In this document: one piece after another, positions 39,760-48,928 of the stretch
How positions within the stretch are numbered: position 1 is the first letter of the stretch
How the letters are laid out: every line of letters begins with the position of its first letter
Source: Pollutimonas sp963706785
Lineage (GTDB): Bacteria > Pseudomonadota > Gammaproteobacteria > Burkholderiales > Burkholderiaceae_B
DNA: 64,000 nucleotides
Direction: 5' to 3'
NCBI GenBank assembly: GCA_963706785.1
Contig: CAVPNJ010000009.1
Location: forward strand, 236,026-300,025
Translations under genes and position numbers: made by a program
The notes under the pieces: model-generated
Seen by the model: only the letters and a program-made list of their open reading frames with translations
The model's database searches: none
What the model was told of the DNA's origin: nothing

Positions 39760-41400
39760 CTATTCTGGCCACGCCCGTTCGAGCACACTATACAGTGCCA
39801 ATGGACTAGTGGTGATGCCATAGACACGCCCGCCTATGTCCCCAAAGCGGCTTTGCACGAAGGCATCGGCCAGGACCGCTGGCGCATGACGTCGCAGAAG
39901 ACTCGCCTGTACCAATAACACAAATTCCTGCGCTACAAGGCGGGCGGACGATTCCAGGGTGGGCCCCGCGGACGTGAGCAAATTCCGCAATCCCTGTGCA
40001 CGTTGCCGCAGGCGCGGGTCGTCGGCGCAGTCCCGCTGTATTGCATCGTCCAAGGCTTGCGCCATTTCAGGGTGACGTTTCAATGCACGTAACACGTCAA
40101 GACACATCACGTTGCCCGAACCTTCCCAAATGGAATTGACCGGCGCCTCCCGCAAAAGCCGCGCCATGGGCGCCTCTTCGATATAGCCATTGCCGCCCCA
40201 AACTTCCATGCATTCGGCGGCCGCCTCGATTGCGCGCTTGCACACCCAGAACTTCGCCGCAGGGACTAGAATTCGTCGGTACGCCTGATCCAGGATGTCG
40301 CCCGGGGCATCGAATGCTCGCGCCAGTCTAAGTGCTAGAACCGTTGCGGCCTCGCTTTCCAGGGCTAGGTCCATAAGTACACTTTGCATCAAGCCATGTC
40401 GGATCAGTGCTTGCCCGAAGGCGATACGATGCCGCGCGTGATGGAGCGCCTGAACCACGGCGTGGCGAAGCAGCGCTGCGCTGCCTAGCACACAGTCCAG
40501 CCGCGTATACGACGCCATTTCGACTAATGTAGCCACGCCTCGGCCTTCTTCTCCGATCAACACGCCAATAGCGTCTTGAAACTCGACCTCAACGCTGGCG
40601 TTGGATCGATTGCCCATCTTATTTTTGATTCGTTGTATACGTATGGCGTTCTTGCTGCCATCATCAAGCCAGCGCGGAAGATAAAAACAGGAAAATGCAC
40701 CGTCATGCTTCGCCAGCACCAGATGGGCGTCGGACATGGGTGACGAAAAAAACCATTTATGGCCGACCAGCCGATAAACGGCGCCTCGGCCCGCGCCATT
40801 GACAGGCATCGCCTGAGTAGTATTGCTGCGCAGGTCCGAGCCTCCCTGTTTCTCGGTCATACCCATGCCTACCATCATGGACGTCTTTCCGGATAAGGGT
40901 GCGTCGCGCTCATCGTATTGCTGGGAAAAAAGGCGCTGTTTGACGGTATCAAACCATGTCTCTTTCTGCAGCACCGGTATGGCCGCCGAAGTCATTGTCA
41001 CCGGACAAAGGGACCCAGCCTCGATCTGGCCGTGCATAAGATAGGCGGCTGCGCGGGCGACCTGGGATCCGGGACGTGGTTCGGCCCAACCACTGCAATG
41101 CATTCCCTGCATGAATTCCAGGCGCAACAGCCGATGCCAGCCAGGATGAAAAACCACCCGATCAACGCGCATGCCCTTGCGATCGTAGGCCTGGAGTTCA
41201 GGTGGGTGCTGGTTCACCGCCTGCGCAAGGTCGATCATTTCCGCTGAGCCCAGACGCCCCCCGTAATGAAGTAGCGACTCGTCGTGCCACTGCCCCCCTT
41301 CCCGCTTGACACCCTCTTGCAAAGCAATATCAGTGGCATACAGGTTGTAGCCCACCAGATCGGGCACCTGGTTGCTTACTTCGTGTGTGGCCCAGTTCAT
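39760..41400 (-). CDS. acyl-CoA dehydrogenase, AidB-like
   Basis: 546-residue flavoprotein of the AidB branch, larger than ordinary acyl-CoA dehydrogenases. The flavin segment is MTEKQGGSDLRSNTT, followed by HKWFFSSPMSDAHLVLA. The helix with YIEEAPMARLLREAPVNSIW runs into EGSGNV, where the Glu would be the base. AidB proteins bind DNA in E. coli and may protect against alkylation; many relatives act on branched acyl-CoA. ATG 41400 follows GGGGAG. Its neighbours do not help to choose a role. Confidence 0.87.
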   Translation of the reverse strand: MNWATHEVSNQVPDLVGYNLYATDIALQEGVKREGGQWHDESLLHYGGRLGSAEMIDLAQAVNQHPPELQAYDRKGMRVDRVVFHPGWHRLLRLEFMQGMHCSGWAEPRPGSQVARAAAYLMHGQIEAGSLCPVTMTSAAIPVLQKETWFDTVKQRLFSQQYDERDAPLSGKTSMMVGMGMTEKQGGSDLRSNTTQAMPVNGAGRGAVYRLVGHKWFFSSPMSDAHLVLAKHDGAFSCFYLPRWLDDGSKNAIRIQRIKNKMGNRSNASVEVEFQDAIGVLIGEEGRGVATLVEMASYTRLDCVLGSAALLRHAVVQALHHARHRIAFGQALIRHGLMQSVLMDLALESEAATVLALRLARAFDAPGDILDQAYRRILVPAAKFWVCKRAIEAAAECMEVWGGNGYIEEAPMARLLREAPVNSIWEGSGNVMCLDVLRALKRHPEMAQALDDAIQRDCADDPRLRQRAQGLRNLLTSAGPTLESSARLVAQEFVLLVQASLLRRHAPAVLADAFVQSRFGDIGGRVYGITTSPLALYSVLERAWPE

Positions 41401-41428
41401 GATGGCTCCCCTGTAACGCCGCAGCGAT

Positions 41429-42433
41429 CTATAGCCATTTGGATTTCTTGAACTTCCAGTACAGCAAAACGCATACCGCAATGGTCAGGCCCATTACCAC
41501 GGGATAGCCATATACCCAGTCGAGCTCTGGCATGTGTTTGAAATTCATGCCATAGATGCCAGCCACCGCTGTCGGTACTGCCAGGATCGCGGCCCAAGAC
41601 GCCAGTTTTTTTGTCGTATCGGTTTGCTGCGACTGGCCGATCATGAGGCTGGCCTCGAATGCGAAGGCAAGCGCTTCGCGCAGACTATTGATGAATTCGT
41701 TGGCGCGCAACACCCTGTCAGCCACCTCACCAAAATACGCTCGGCTTTCCGCATCGATATTGCGCATTTCCACCCGCGACAAGCGTCGGCAGATCTCCGC
41801 CATAGGGGCAATCGCAGTATGTATACGCAGCAGGTCGCGCCGAAGTCGGTACAAGCGGCGCACATCGGTTTCACGGAAGCCACGAAGCAGGAACTGCTGT
41901 TCCGCCCCTTCTACCACTTTCTCTAGTTGCGTCAGGGCACTGATGTAGCGATCAACCAATAAATCAAGCAAGGCTGATGCCACGTAGTCGCTGCCACGTC
42001 CAAGAAATTCGGGCGAATTCTCCAGTTGATCGCGCAGCTCCTGATGGGTCGCCGTCGCCCCTCGCCTGATGGTCACCAGGAAACCATTACCTATGAGGAT
42101 CTGGGTTTCACCAAAGCTGGGGCGAATGTTTTGAACTTCAACCGTAATGGCGACAATAAGAATGAGCTCTTCAAACTCGATAACTTTGGGCCGCCGATGA
42201 GGCGAGGAAATTTCCTCGATAGCCTTGTGTGAGAACTTCAGATCGGCGCCCAACTGCTCTAACTGCGCAATAGTCGGTTCTTTAAGGCCTATCCATAACA
42301 AACCGTCAGTCGAGTTTGCAAATGAGGCAACCTGCGATAGGGCGACCTGTATGGGCTCGCGCCCCGGGCGATACAGAGCCGAGGCGACTACGGTCTTTTC
42401 GGGCGGATCAAAGTGCAGAGTATCGTCAGCCAT
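41429..42433 (-). CDS. corA: CorA-family divalent cation transporter
   Basis: 334 residues. A long cytoplasmic helical domain is followed by two C-terminal helices; the pore motif GMN lies in AGIYGMNFKHMPELDW at the end of the first, and the chain ends with the basic tail YWKFKKSKWL. The CorA/ZntB family moves Mg2+, Co2+, Ni2+ or Zn2+ and the sequence alone does not settle the ion. It starts 169 bases from the divergent acyl-CoA dehydrogenase and ends 28 bases before the AidB-like start. Confidence 0.9.
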   Translation of the reverse strand: MADDTLHFDPPEKTVVASALYRPGREPIQVALSQVASFANSTDGLLWIGLKEPTIAQLEQLGADLKFSHKAIEEISSPHRRPKVIEFEELILIVAITVEVQNIRPSFGETQILIGNGFLVTIRRGATATHQELRDQLENSPEFLGRGSDYVASALLDLLVDRYISALTQLEKVVEGAEQQFLLRGFRETDVRRLYRLRRDLLRIHTAIAPMAEICRRLSRVEMRNIDAESRAYFGEVADRVLRANEFINSLREALAFAFEASLMIGQSQQTDTTKKLASWAAILAVPTAVAGIYGMNFKHMPELDWVYGYPVVMGLTIAVCVLLYWKFKKSKWL

Positions 42434-42602
42434 ACCAGTTTTCCTGCTTGCAGCCGGCGCCTAGGGGCTCAAAACGGTGACTCGATCATATCACTAGCTT
42501 GGTGTCCACTGCCTCAACTTCTATCCCGCCTGACGGCCAAAACAAGCCCGGACTGTTAAAGTATTGCATTATTACGCTATTCCATGAATTACTGGACACA
42601 CC

Positions 42603-43757
42603 ATGATCCGCGATCCCGAAACCCAAATGCTATTAGAAGAAGGCGTACGCCGCTTCGTTCAGGAAGTTTTAGTTCCCCGAGAAGAAGAAGTGGCAGACAC
42701 TGACCAGATTCCGGCTGACATCGTCTCGCAGATGAAGGAAATAGGTCTATTCGGTCTTTCGCTACCTGAAGAATATGGCGGCCTGGGTGTCACCATGGAG
42801 GAAGAAGTCCGAATCGCCTTCGAGCTTGGCCAAACTTCGCCAGCATTTCGATCTTTGATCGGAACAAATAATGGCATAGGTGCAATGGGCATCTACCTTG
42901 ACGGCACCGACGAGCAAAAAAACCATTACCTGCCCAGCCTTGCCAGCGGTGACCTTATTGGTTCATTCGCTCTCACCGAGCCCGAGGCCGGCTCCGACGC
43001 CGCATCGCTTAAAACCACCGCCGTCCGCGATGGCGATCACTACATACTTAACGGCACCAAGCGCTTTATTACTAATGCCCCAGAAGCCGGCATCTTCACC
43101 GTCATGGCCCGAACTGACAGCACCATCAAAGGCGCTGGCGGCATTTCCGCCTTTATTGTCGAGGCAAAAACCCCGGGGTTGTCACTAGGCAAGATCGACA
43201 AGAAAATGGGCCAGAAAGGCGCGCATACCTGCGACGTCATATTCGAGGACTGCAAAGTGCCCGCCGCCAACTTGATCGGCAATCGCGAAGGCGTCGGCTT
43301 CAAGACGGCCATGAAGGTGCTCGACAAAGGACGGCTGCATATTGCCGCTGTTGCCATTGGCGCAGCTAAGCGCATGTTGCGGGACGCCCTGGAATTCGCG
43401 ATGAATCGCAAGCAATTTGGGCATCCCATCAGCGATTTTCAGCTGGTGCAGGGCATGCTGGCCGACTCCAAAACAGAAATCTACGCAGCCGAATGCATGG
43501 TCATTGATGCCGCTCGCAAGCGCGATGACGGCAAAGATGTATCGATCGAAGCCTCTTGCGCCAAATACTTTGCCACTGAGATGTGCGGCCGCGTAGCGGA
43601 CCGTGCCGTGCAGATACACGGTGGTTCCGGATACGTCAGCGACTACGCTGTTGAACGCTTTTACCGCGATGTACGCCTATTTCGCCTGTATGAAGGTACC
43701 TCGCAGGTACAGCAAGTCATTATTGCGCGCGGCCTGATACGCGGTGCCAAGGTCTGA
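42603..43757 (+). CDS. acyl-CoA dehydrogenase
   Basis: 384 residues, a typical short/medium-chain type enzyme. FAD-binding FALTEPEAGSDAASL and FITNAPEAGIFTVMART are visible, the substrate-helix motif is AVERFYRDVRLFRLYEGTS, where the Glu is the usual base, and the end is QQVIIARGLI. Complete, unlike the broken copy at 8.7-10.3 kb. Likely role is beta-oxidation of a short or branched acyl-CoA; no partner genes (ETF, hydratase) are adjacent. Confidence 0.93.
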   Translation: MIRDPETQMLLEEGVRRFVQEVLVPREEEVADTDQIPADIVSQMKEIGLFGLSLPEEYGGLGVTMEEEVRIAFELGQTSPAFRSLIGTNNGIGAMGIYLDGTDEQKNHYLPSLASGDLIGSFALTEPEAGSDAASLKTTAVRDGDHYILNGTKRFITNAPEAGIFTVMARTDSTIKGAGGISAFIVEAKTPGLSLGKIDKKMGQKGAHTCDVIFEDCKVPAANLIGNREGVGFKTAMKVLDKGRLHIAAVAIGAAKRMLRDALEFAMNRKQFGHPISDFQLVQGMLADSKTEIYAAECMVIDAARKRDDGKDVSIEASCAKYFATEMCGRVADRAVQIHGGSGYVSDYAVERFYRDVRLFRLYEGTSQVQQVIIARGLIRGAKV

Positions 43758-43805
43758 TTTAACGGGCCTGTACTGGTCCGCAACTTTAGTCAGGACATTT
43801 GCCAC

Positions 43806-44183
43806 ATGACCGACCGTCAACTTGTAGTTCTAGCCGCGCTGACACTGCTCGTCGGCGTCGCTGCGGGCGCTTTCGGAGCCCACGGGCTCAAGCGCCTGAT
43901 CACCCCGGAACTAATCGCCGTCTGGCAAACCGCCGTGCTGTATCAATTGGTACATGGCCTGGGAATGCTGGCCATCGCTGCCTTAGGTGCAAGATTTGGC
44001 TCTGCCTTATTGAGCAACGCCGGGGCTCTAATGTTTGCCGGCGTGGTCATTTTCAGCGGAAGCCTGTACGTATTGGCAATTACCGGTACCAAATGGCTAG
44101 GCGCCATCACACCAATAGGCGGCCTGGCCTTTATCATCGCCTGGGCGATGGTCGCCTTGGCTGCATACAAAAGCGTTAGGTAA
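43806..44183 (+). CDS. DUF423 family small membrane protein
   Basis: 125 residues, four predicted helices. The family signature AAGAFGAHGLKRLITPELIA and the later SGSLYVLAITGTKWLGAITP with GGLAFIIAW are present. DUF423 proteins (YgdD-like) are inner-membrane proteins of unknown function. It lies 48 bases after the acyl-CoA dehydrogenase and ends before a hairpin. Confidence 0.9.
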   Translation: MTDRQLVVLAALTLLVGVAAGAFGAHGLKRLITPELIAVWQTAVLYQLVHGLGMLAIAALGARFGSALLSNAGALMFAGVVIFSGSLYVLAITGTKWLGAITPIGGLAFIIAWAMVALAAYKSVR

Positions 44184-44195
44184 AGGGCCGTCTCT

Positions 44196-44220
44196 ACGCC
44201 GGTCCAGGACGGCGTTTATT
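44196..44220 (+). terminator. terminator after DUF423 gene
   Basis: ACGCCG (44196-44201) pairs with CGGCGT (44210-44215) around 8 bases, then TTATT. Moderate intrinsic terminator 12 bases after the stop. Confidence 0.65.
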
Positions 44221-44229
44221 GCCGGCATA

Positions 44230-44244
44230 TATAGCAAAACTACA
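44230..44244. promoter_or_regulatory. degenerate HexR-like site upstream of edd
   Basis: TATAGCAAAACTACA matches the stronger palindrome at 44326-44340 in 12 of 15 positions, with an intact right half AAACTACA. Possibly a second, weaker binding site about 96 bases upstream of the main one. Confidence 0.4.
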
Positions 44245-44325
44245 TTTTATCCTTACTTAAAACCAGAGTGCATAACGATTAATCCACTGACAAACCTGAA
44301 TAATGTGCCGAAATTGAATTTAGGA

Positions 44326-44340
44326 TGTAGTTAAACTACA
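44326..44340. promoter_or_regulatory. HexR-like operator upstream of edd
   Basis: TGTAGTTAAACTACA is a perfect 7+1+7 palindrome 43 bases before the edd start. It fits the TGTA(A/G)T-AT-rich-A(C/T)TACA pattern I recall for HexR, the KDPG-responsive repressor of edd, eda, zwf and glk. No hexR gene is in the window. Confidence 0.7.
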
Positions 44341-44382
44341 ATCAAGCGGAGCCTTTTCGTCTCCTCCTTAAGGATTCATTCC

Positions 44383-46218
44383 ATGGCACTACACCATGTC
44401 GTACAGGTCGTCACCGACCGGATCACTGACCGCAGCATAATCACACGCGAACGCTATCTCACCCGGACCCGCGCGGCTTACGGAAAGAAAGTCGAACGAG
44501 ATCGTTTGGGTTGCACCAACCTTGCCCATGCGTTCGCAGCCATGCCGCAAGCGGACAAATTGCGCTTGAAAGAAGCAGCACGTCCTAATCTTGCCATTAT
44601 CTCGTCGTACAACGACATGCTCTCCGCACACCAGCCGTTCGCTGCATACCCCGCGCTGATCAAACAGGCCGCCTTCGCTGCGGGAGGAACTGCACAGTTT
44701 GCTGGGGGTGTTCCGGCCATGTGCGACGGCGTGACTCAAGGCGAGACCGGCATGGAACTTAGCTTATTTTCACGCGATGTGATCGCCATGGCTACCGCCA
44801 TCGCATTAAGCCATCAGATGTTCGATGCGGGCGTATATCTCGGCGTCTGCGACAAGATTGTGCCTGGACTGCTGATAGGAGCATTAAGTTTCGGCCACTT
44901 GCCCGCCGTCTTCATTCCCGCCGGCCCCATGAGCTCCGGCATATCGAATAGCGACAAGGCTCATACGCGTCAATTGTTCGCTCAAGGCAAAGTAGGCCGC
45001 GCTGAGCTTCTGGAGTCGGAATCGCAGTCATATCATGGCCCCGGCACTTGCACGTTTTACGGCACCGCCAATTCCAACCAGATGTTGATGGAAATTATGG
45101 GCTTGCACTTGCCTGGGGCGGCCTTTGTGCCGCCTAATACACCCTTGCGCGAAGCGCTGACGCGTGCGGCGGCTCAGCGCGCCTTGCAATTAACTTCCAG
45201 CGGGACGGAATTTACACCGCTTGCGGAAGTTATCAACGAACGTGCGATCGTCAACGGTATAGTGGGCCTGCTCGCGACCGGCGGCTCCACCAACCACACG
45301 CTGCATTTGGTTGCCATTGCCCAAGCTGCCGGCATCGCGATTAACTGGGATGACTTTTCGGAGCTTTCTGCTGTTGTACCATTGTTGGCTCGCGTATACC
45401 CCAATGGGGGTGCCGACGTGAATCACTTCCACGCTGCCGGCGGCATAGGTCTCGTGATAGCCGAACTATTGAAAGCTGGGCTGCTGCATGGCGATGTAAA
45501 AACCGCCGCCGGCAATGGTTTGGAACACTATACCCATGAACCGTACTTGAACGAGGGCAAGCTGGAATGGAAGCCGGGTGCAAGCGAATCGCTGGATACG
45601 AATGTAATACGTCCGGCAAATCAACCCTTCAGTCCGGATGGCGGAATGAAGCTGCTGCAGGGTAATCTAGGCCGCGCAATGATTAAAGTTTCCGCCGTTA
45701 AACCGCAGCATCGAGTCGTACAGGCACCCGCGCTGGTATTTCATAGTCAGGATGACTTACTAAAGGCGTATCAGCAAGGCGCACTCGCGCGCGATTTTGT
45801 CGCCATAGTGCGCTACCAAGGGCCGGGCGCAAACGGGATGCCGGAATTGCACAAACTGACTCCCGCCTTGTCTGTACTTCAAAACCAGGGCTTCAAAGTG
45901 GCGCTGGTCACCGATGGCCGCATGTCGGGCGCGTCGGGGAAAGTGCCCGCAGCCATACACGTCAGCCCAGAGGCGCTGGCTGGCGGACCTTTGTCGTTGG
46001 TTCAAGACGGCGATATCGTAAAACTTGACGCAAATAGCGGAGAACTGTCCATACTGGAACCGGCCAACTGGTTTGAGCGAACGCCCGCCCCCGTTGATAT
46101 TGAAGTGCATCAGGCCGGATTTGGCCGCGAACTTTTCGCTGCGGCGCGCCAGCACGCCAGCATTGCAGAGTCGGGTGCATCTACCTTCCTGCATCCCGAC
46201 TGGCCCGTCATGCGGTAA
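44383..46218 (+). CDS. edd: 6-phosphogluconate dehydratase
   Basis: Dehydrates 6-phosphogluconate to 2-keto-3-deoxy-6-phosphogluconate, the first Entner-Doudoroff step. 611 residues, the normal length. An Fe-S enzyme of the IlvD/Edd family: cluster cysteines lie in VPAMCDGVTQGETGMELSL and YHGPGTCTFYGTANSNQM, and GLLATGGSTNHTLHL and LVTDGRMSGASGKVPAAIH are family landmarks. The start at 44383 follows CTCCTTAAGGATTC. It is followed by eda after 32 bases and preceded by HexR-like operators. In this region its substrate can come from the KguD reaction encoded by the converging operon. Confidence 0.96.
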   Translation: MALHHVVQVVTDRITDRSIITRERYLTRTRAAYGKKVERDRLGCTNLAHAFAAMPQADKLRLKEAARPNLAIISSYNDMLSAHQPFAAYPALIKQAAFAAGGTAQFAGGVPAMCDGVTQGETGMELSLFSRDVIAMATAIALSHQMFDAGVYLGVCDKIVPGLLIGALSFGHLPAVFIPAGPMSSGISNSDKAHTRQLFAQGKVGRAELLESESQSYHGPGTCTFYGTANSNQMLMEIMGLHLPGAAFVPPNTPLREALTRAAAQRALQLTSSGTEFTPLAEVINERAIVNGIVGLLATGGSTNHTLHLVAIAQAAGIAINWDDFSELSAVVPLLARVYPNGGADVNHFHAAGGIGLVIAELLKAGLLHGDVKTAAGNGLEHYTHEPYLNEGKLEWKPGASESLDTNVIRPANQPFSPDGGMKLLQGNLGRAMIKVSAVKPQHRVVQAPALVFHSQDDLLKAYQQGALARDFVAIVRYQGPGANGMPELHKLTPALSVLQNQGFKVALVTDGRMSGASGKVPAAIHVSPEALAGGPLSLVQDGDIVKLDANSGELSILEPANWFERTPAPVDIEVHQAGFGRELFAAARQHASIAESGASTFLHPDWPVMR

Positions 46219-46250
46219 GCGACGGCTATTCATTTCTAAAGAGAACTCCT

Positions 46251-46877
46251 ATGAACGCTCTACAACTATTGCAGCAAAGCCCGGTAATGCCGGTCATGGT
46301 GATCAACGACCTTGAATCGGCCATAGATTTGGCTAGTGCCCTGGTCAAGGGTGGCGTCCGCAGCCTGGAAATTACCCTGCGCTCGGACGCGGCGCTGCAG
46401 GCCATCAGCCTGATCAGCCAGGCAGTGCCCGATGCATTGGTCGGTGTAGGCACTGTGCGCAACCCTCGACAGCTCGAGGCAGCCCTTAAGGCCGGGGCGC
46501 GCTTTGCGGTCAGCCCAGGGCTGACGCCAGCCATCGCCGCTGCAGCGCGAGAGGCTGGAATACCATTTTTGCCCGGCATCGCCACGCCATCCGAATCCAT
46601 GTTTGCTGCCGACGAAGGCTTCGTTGTACAGAAGCTGTTTCCTGCTGAAGCTGTGGGTGGCGTGGGATTACTAAAGGCGCTATACGGGCCATTGCCCGAT
46701 ATCGTATTCTGTCCAACAGGCGGCATCAACGCCGGAAATGCGGCCCAGTATCTGGCCCTGCCCAATGTAAAGTGCGTGGGTGGCTCATGGCTCACCCCTG
46801 AGTCGGCCGTCGCGAGTAAAGATTGGGCGGCCATCACCGAGCTGGCACGACAAGCCTGTTTGCTGAAAAAGGGTTAA
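46251..46877 (+). CDS. eda: KDPG aldolase
   Basis: Splits 2-keto-3-deoxy-6-phosphogluconate into pyruvate and glyceraldehyde 3-phosphate. 208 residues. The Schiff-base lysine is Lys128 in FVVQKLFPAEAVGG, the proton-handling Glu is Glu40 in SLEITLRSD, and the phosphate loop is CPTGGINAGNA. Co-transcribed with edd (32-base gap, AAGAGAACTCCT before ATG). It meets kguD tail to tail. Confidence 0.96.
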   Translation: MNALQLLQQSPVMPVMVINDLESAIDLASALVKGGVRSLEITLRSDAALQAISLISQAVPDALVGVGTVRNPRQLEAALKAGARFAVSPGLTPAIAAAAREAGIPFLPGIATPSESMFAADEGFVVQKLFPAEAVGGVGLLKALYGPLPDIVFCPTGGINAGNAAQYLALPNVKCVGGSWLTPESAVASKDWAAITELARQACLLKKG

Positions 46878-46902
46878 AAGTTCGCTTCGAAGGCCTACGA
46901 AT

Positions 46903-46917
46903 CCCGCCTCCGGCGGG
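46903..46917. terminator. hairpin between eda and kguD
   Basis: CCCGCC (46903-46908) pairs with GGCGGG (46912-46917) around TCC, with partly T-rich sequence (CCTTATTT) to the right. It lies in the 42-base gap between convergent genes and may serve both. Confidence 0.6.
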
Positions 46918-46919
46918 CC

Positions 46920-47894
46920 TTATTTCGACGTGGGAACGTAAGCAGCAAGTGGCGTTTTTCCTTGCAGAGCCAGTAACAGATTGGTCGTCGCCATCTCGCA
47001 CATGGCCTGGCGGGTTTCATGGGTAGCCGAACCAATATGCGGCAAGGGCAAGACCTTGGGATGATTCCTTAATGGCGAATCCAGCGGCAGAGGTTCGGTG
47101 TCGAAAACATCCAGGCCAGCCGCGCGTAAGGTGCCATGATCCAGGGCATGCAACAAGGCAGCTTCTTGAACTATTGGTCCACGAGCTCCATTGATCAAAA
47201 TGGCGCCCGGCTTCATTACAGCAAATTCCTGCGGGCCGATAAGCCCACGAGTTTGGTCGGTCAGTGGAAGCACTACCACCACGAAATCAGACTTCGTTAA
47301 CAGCTCGCGAAACGTTGCCGACTGAGCCTTGCCCTCAGGAAGACCACTGGGCACGGGGTTACGTGTCTGGTAGAGGACAGGCATATTGAAACCCAATGCA
47401 GCGCGTCGGGCCAATGCGTGCCCGATACGGCCGTATCCCAAAATACCGAGCGTCTTTCCGTGCACATCCCAGCCATAAAGATCTTCGTCCACACTGCGGT
47501 GCCAGTGCCCATCTTGCACGTAACGTGCCATTTCAGCGATGCGTCGGCTAGTTGCCAGCACCATCGAAAACAGCAGATCGGCAACCGTCTCGGTGAGCAC
47601 GCCTGGAGTATGGCATAGCGTTATGCCGCGGCGGTACAAGGCGTCTAGCGAAAACTTATCCACCCCTACCGAAATACTGGAGATCACTTCGAGCTGCGGA
47701 GCTTGCCCAAGTAAAACGTCGTCGATTTGATAACTTGAACCAATCATGCCGTGCACTTGCGGCAAGGCTTCCAAAAAAGCAGCTTTTTCTTCGGGGACCC
47801 GAGGGTTAGCTACGACAACACTGTGCTCCTGCTGTATCCGGGCTAACTGGTCAGGTGGCAACTGCCGGTACACCAAAACCTTTTTTTGACTCAT
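46920..47894 (-). CDS. kguD: 2-hydroxyacid dehydrogenase, probable 2-keto-6-phosphogluconate reductase (KguD)
   Basis: 324-residue D-isomer-specific 2-hydroxyacid dehydrogenase. The nucleotide motif is GILGYGRIGHALARR; the catalytic Arg is in NGARGPIV, Glu near DVFDTEPLP and His in PHIGSATHETR. By itself it could be a glyoxylate/2-ketogluconate reductase (GhrB). Its place with KguE- and KguK-like genes, a PtxS operator upstream of the operon and edd-eda alongside makes reduction of 2-keto-6-phosphogluconate to 6-phosphogluconate the best role. Last gene of the leftward operon, 89 bases after kguK. Confidence 0.85.
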   Translation of the reverse strand: MSQKKVLVYRQLPPDQLARIQQEHSVVVANPRVPEEKAAFLEALPQVHGMIGSSYQIDDVLLGQAPQLEVISSISVGVDKFSLDALYRRGITLCHTPGVLTETVADLLFSMVLATSRRIAEMARYVQDGHWHRSVDEDLYGWDVHGKTLGILGYGRIGHALARRAALGFNMPVLYQTRNPVPSGLPEGKAQSATFRELLTKSDFVVVVLPLTDQTRGLIGPQEFAVMKPGAILINGARGPIVQEAALLHALDHGTLRAAGLDVFDTEPLPLDSPLRNHPKVLPLPHIGSATHETRQAMCEMATTNLLLALQGKTPLAAYVPTSK

Positions 47895-47983
47895 TTTTTA
47901 AACCCTATCCTTATTGCCTAAGCGTTAATCCAGAACTGTAACGCGTTCGGCACGGCAGTTGCAGGGCCGCCCGACTTCACTTG

Positions 47984-48928
47984 TTAGCGGTCGGCTTCTT
48001 CCAATTCTTTACGGGTGGGCAGTCCTTCAGTATCGCCCAATACTTGCACGGCTCTTGCCCCTATCCAGGCTCCGCGCTCTACGGCCCTGCGGACCGGCTG
48101 GCCTTCGAGCAATGCACTGATTACGCCAACTGCAAATCCGTCGCCGGCCCCCACGGTATCGACCACGGTCTTGACGGGAAATCCGGCCACGTAGTCCTGC
48201 TCGTCGCCGCTATCGAAGTAAGCGCCATCAGCCCCCAGCTTGATCACCACCAGCCGCGCACCGTGATCGCGATAAAAGGAGGCTATGGCTTCAGGAGTCT
48301 GATGACCGGTCAACAAACGCCCTTCTTCTATCCCGGGAAAAACCCAGTCCGCAGCAAATGCCAATGCATTAATACCCTCGCGCATGCGTTCCGTCGATCC
48401 CCATAGCGTGGGACGCAAATTGGGATCAAACGATATCGTCTTGCCGGCTTCGCGCATCAGTGCCATGGTCTGGCGGCTTACCTGATAACAATTATCGGAA
48501 ATTGCGGCGAATACACCAGTGCTGTGCAGATGCCGGGCATTGCACAGCCACGCCGCATCGATATCCGACAATTGCATTTGGCTGGCCGCGGAGCCCTTGC
48601 GATGGTATTCGACCGGGGGGTCGCTACCGTCGGTGACGCGACCTTTGAACTGCATAGCAGTACGCTGAGTCGGGTCGCTTGCCACATGCGAACAATCGAT
48701 GCCTTCGCCTTGCATTTCCGACAACAAGTAACGCCCTACGGAATCGTCCCCCAGACGACTCGCCCAGCCCACTTTCAGACCGAGGCGGGCCAGCCCAATG
48801 GCGACATTGGTTTCGGCTCCGGCGGTGCGCTTATAAAAAGCCTGTGCGTGTTCTATGGGCCCCGGCCGATCAGCCACAAGCATCATCATCGCTTCACCAA
48901 ACGTTATGACATCCAGCGGGGTGCTCAC
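47984..48928 (-). CDS. kguK: PfkB-family sugar-acid kinase, probable 2-ketogluconokinase (KguK)
   Basis: 314 residues of the ribokinase fold. Substrate-side motif GAETNVAIGLARLGLKVGWA and the ATP-site motif DTVGAGDGFAVGVISAL with catalytic Asp are clear. KDG kinase (KdgK) and 2-ketogluconokinase (KguK) look much alike; phrases such as EYHRKGSAASQM, ISFDPNLRPTLWGS and EGRLLTGH match KguK as I remember it. It overlaps the kguE stop by 4 bases, as in the Pseudomonas kguE-kguK order. It would phosphorylate 2-ketogluconate at C6 for KguD. Confidence 0.85.
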   Translation of the reverse strand: MSTPLDVITFGEAMMMLVADRPGPIEHAQAFYKRTAGAETNVAIGLARLGLKVGWASRLGDDSVGRYLLSEMQGEGIDCSHVASDPTQRTAMQFKGRVTDGSDPPVEYHRKGSAASQMQLSDIDAAWLCNARHLHSTGVFAAISDNCYQVSRQTMALMREAGKTISFDPNLRPTLWGSTERMREGINALAFAADWVFPGIEEGRLLTGHQTPEAIASFYRDHGARLVVIKLGADGAYFDSGDEQDYVAGFPVKTVVDTVGAGDGFAVGVISALLEGQPVRRAVERGAWIGARAVQVLGDTEGLPTRKELEEADR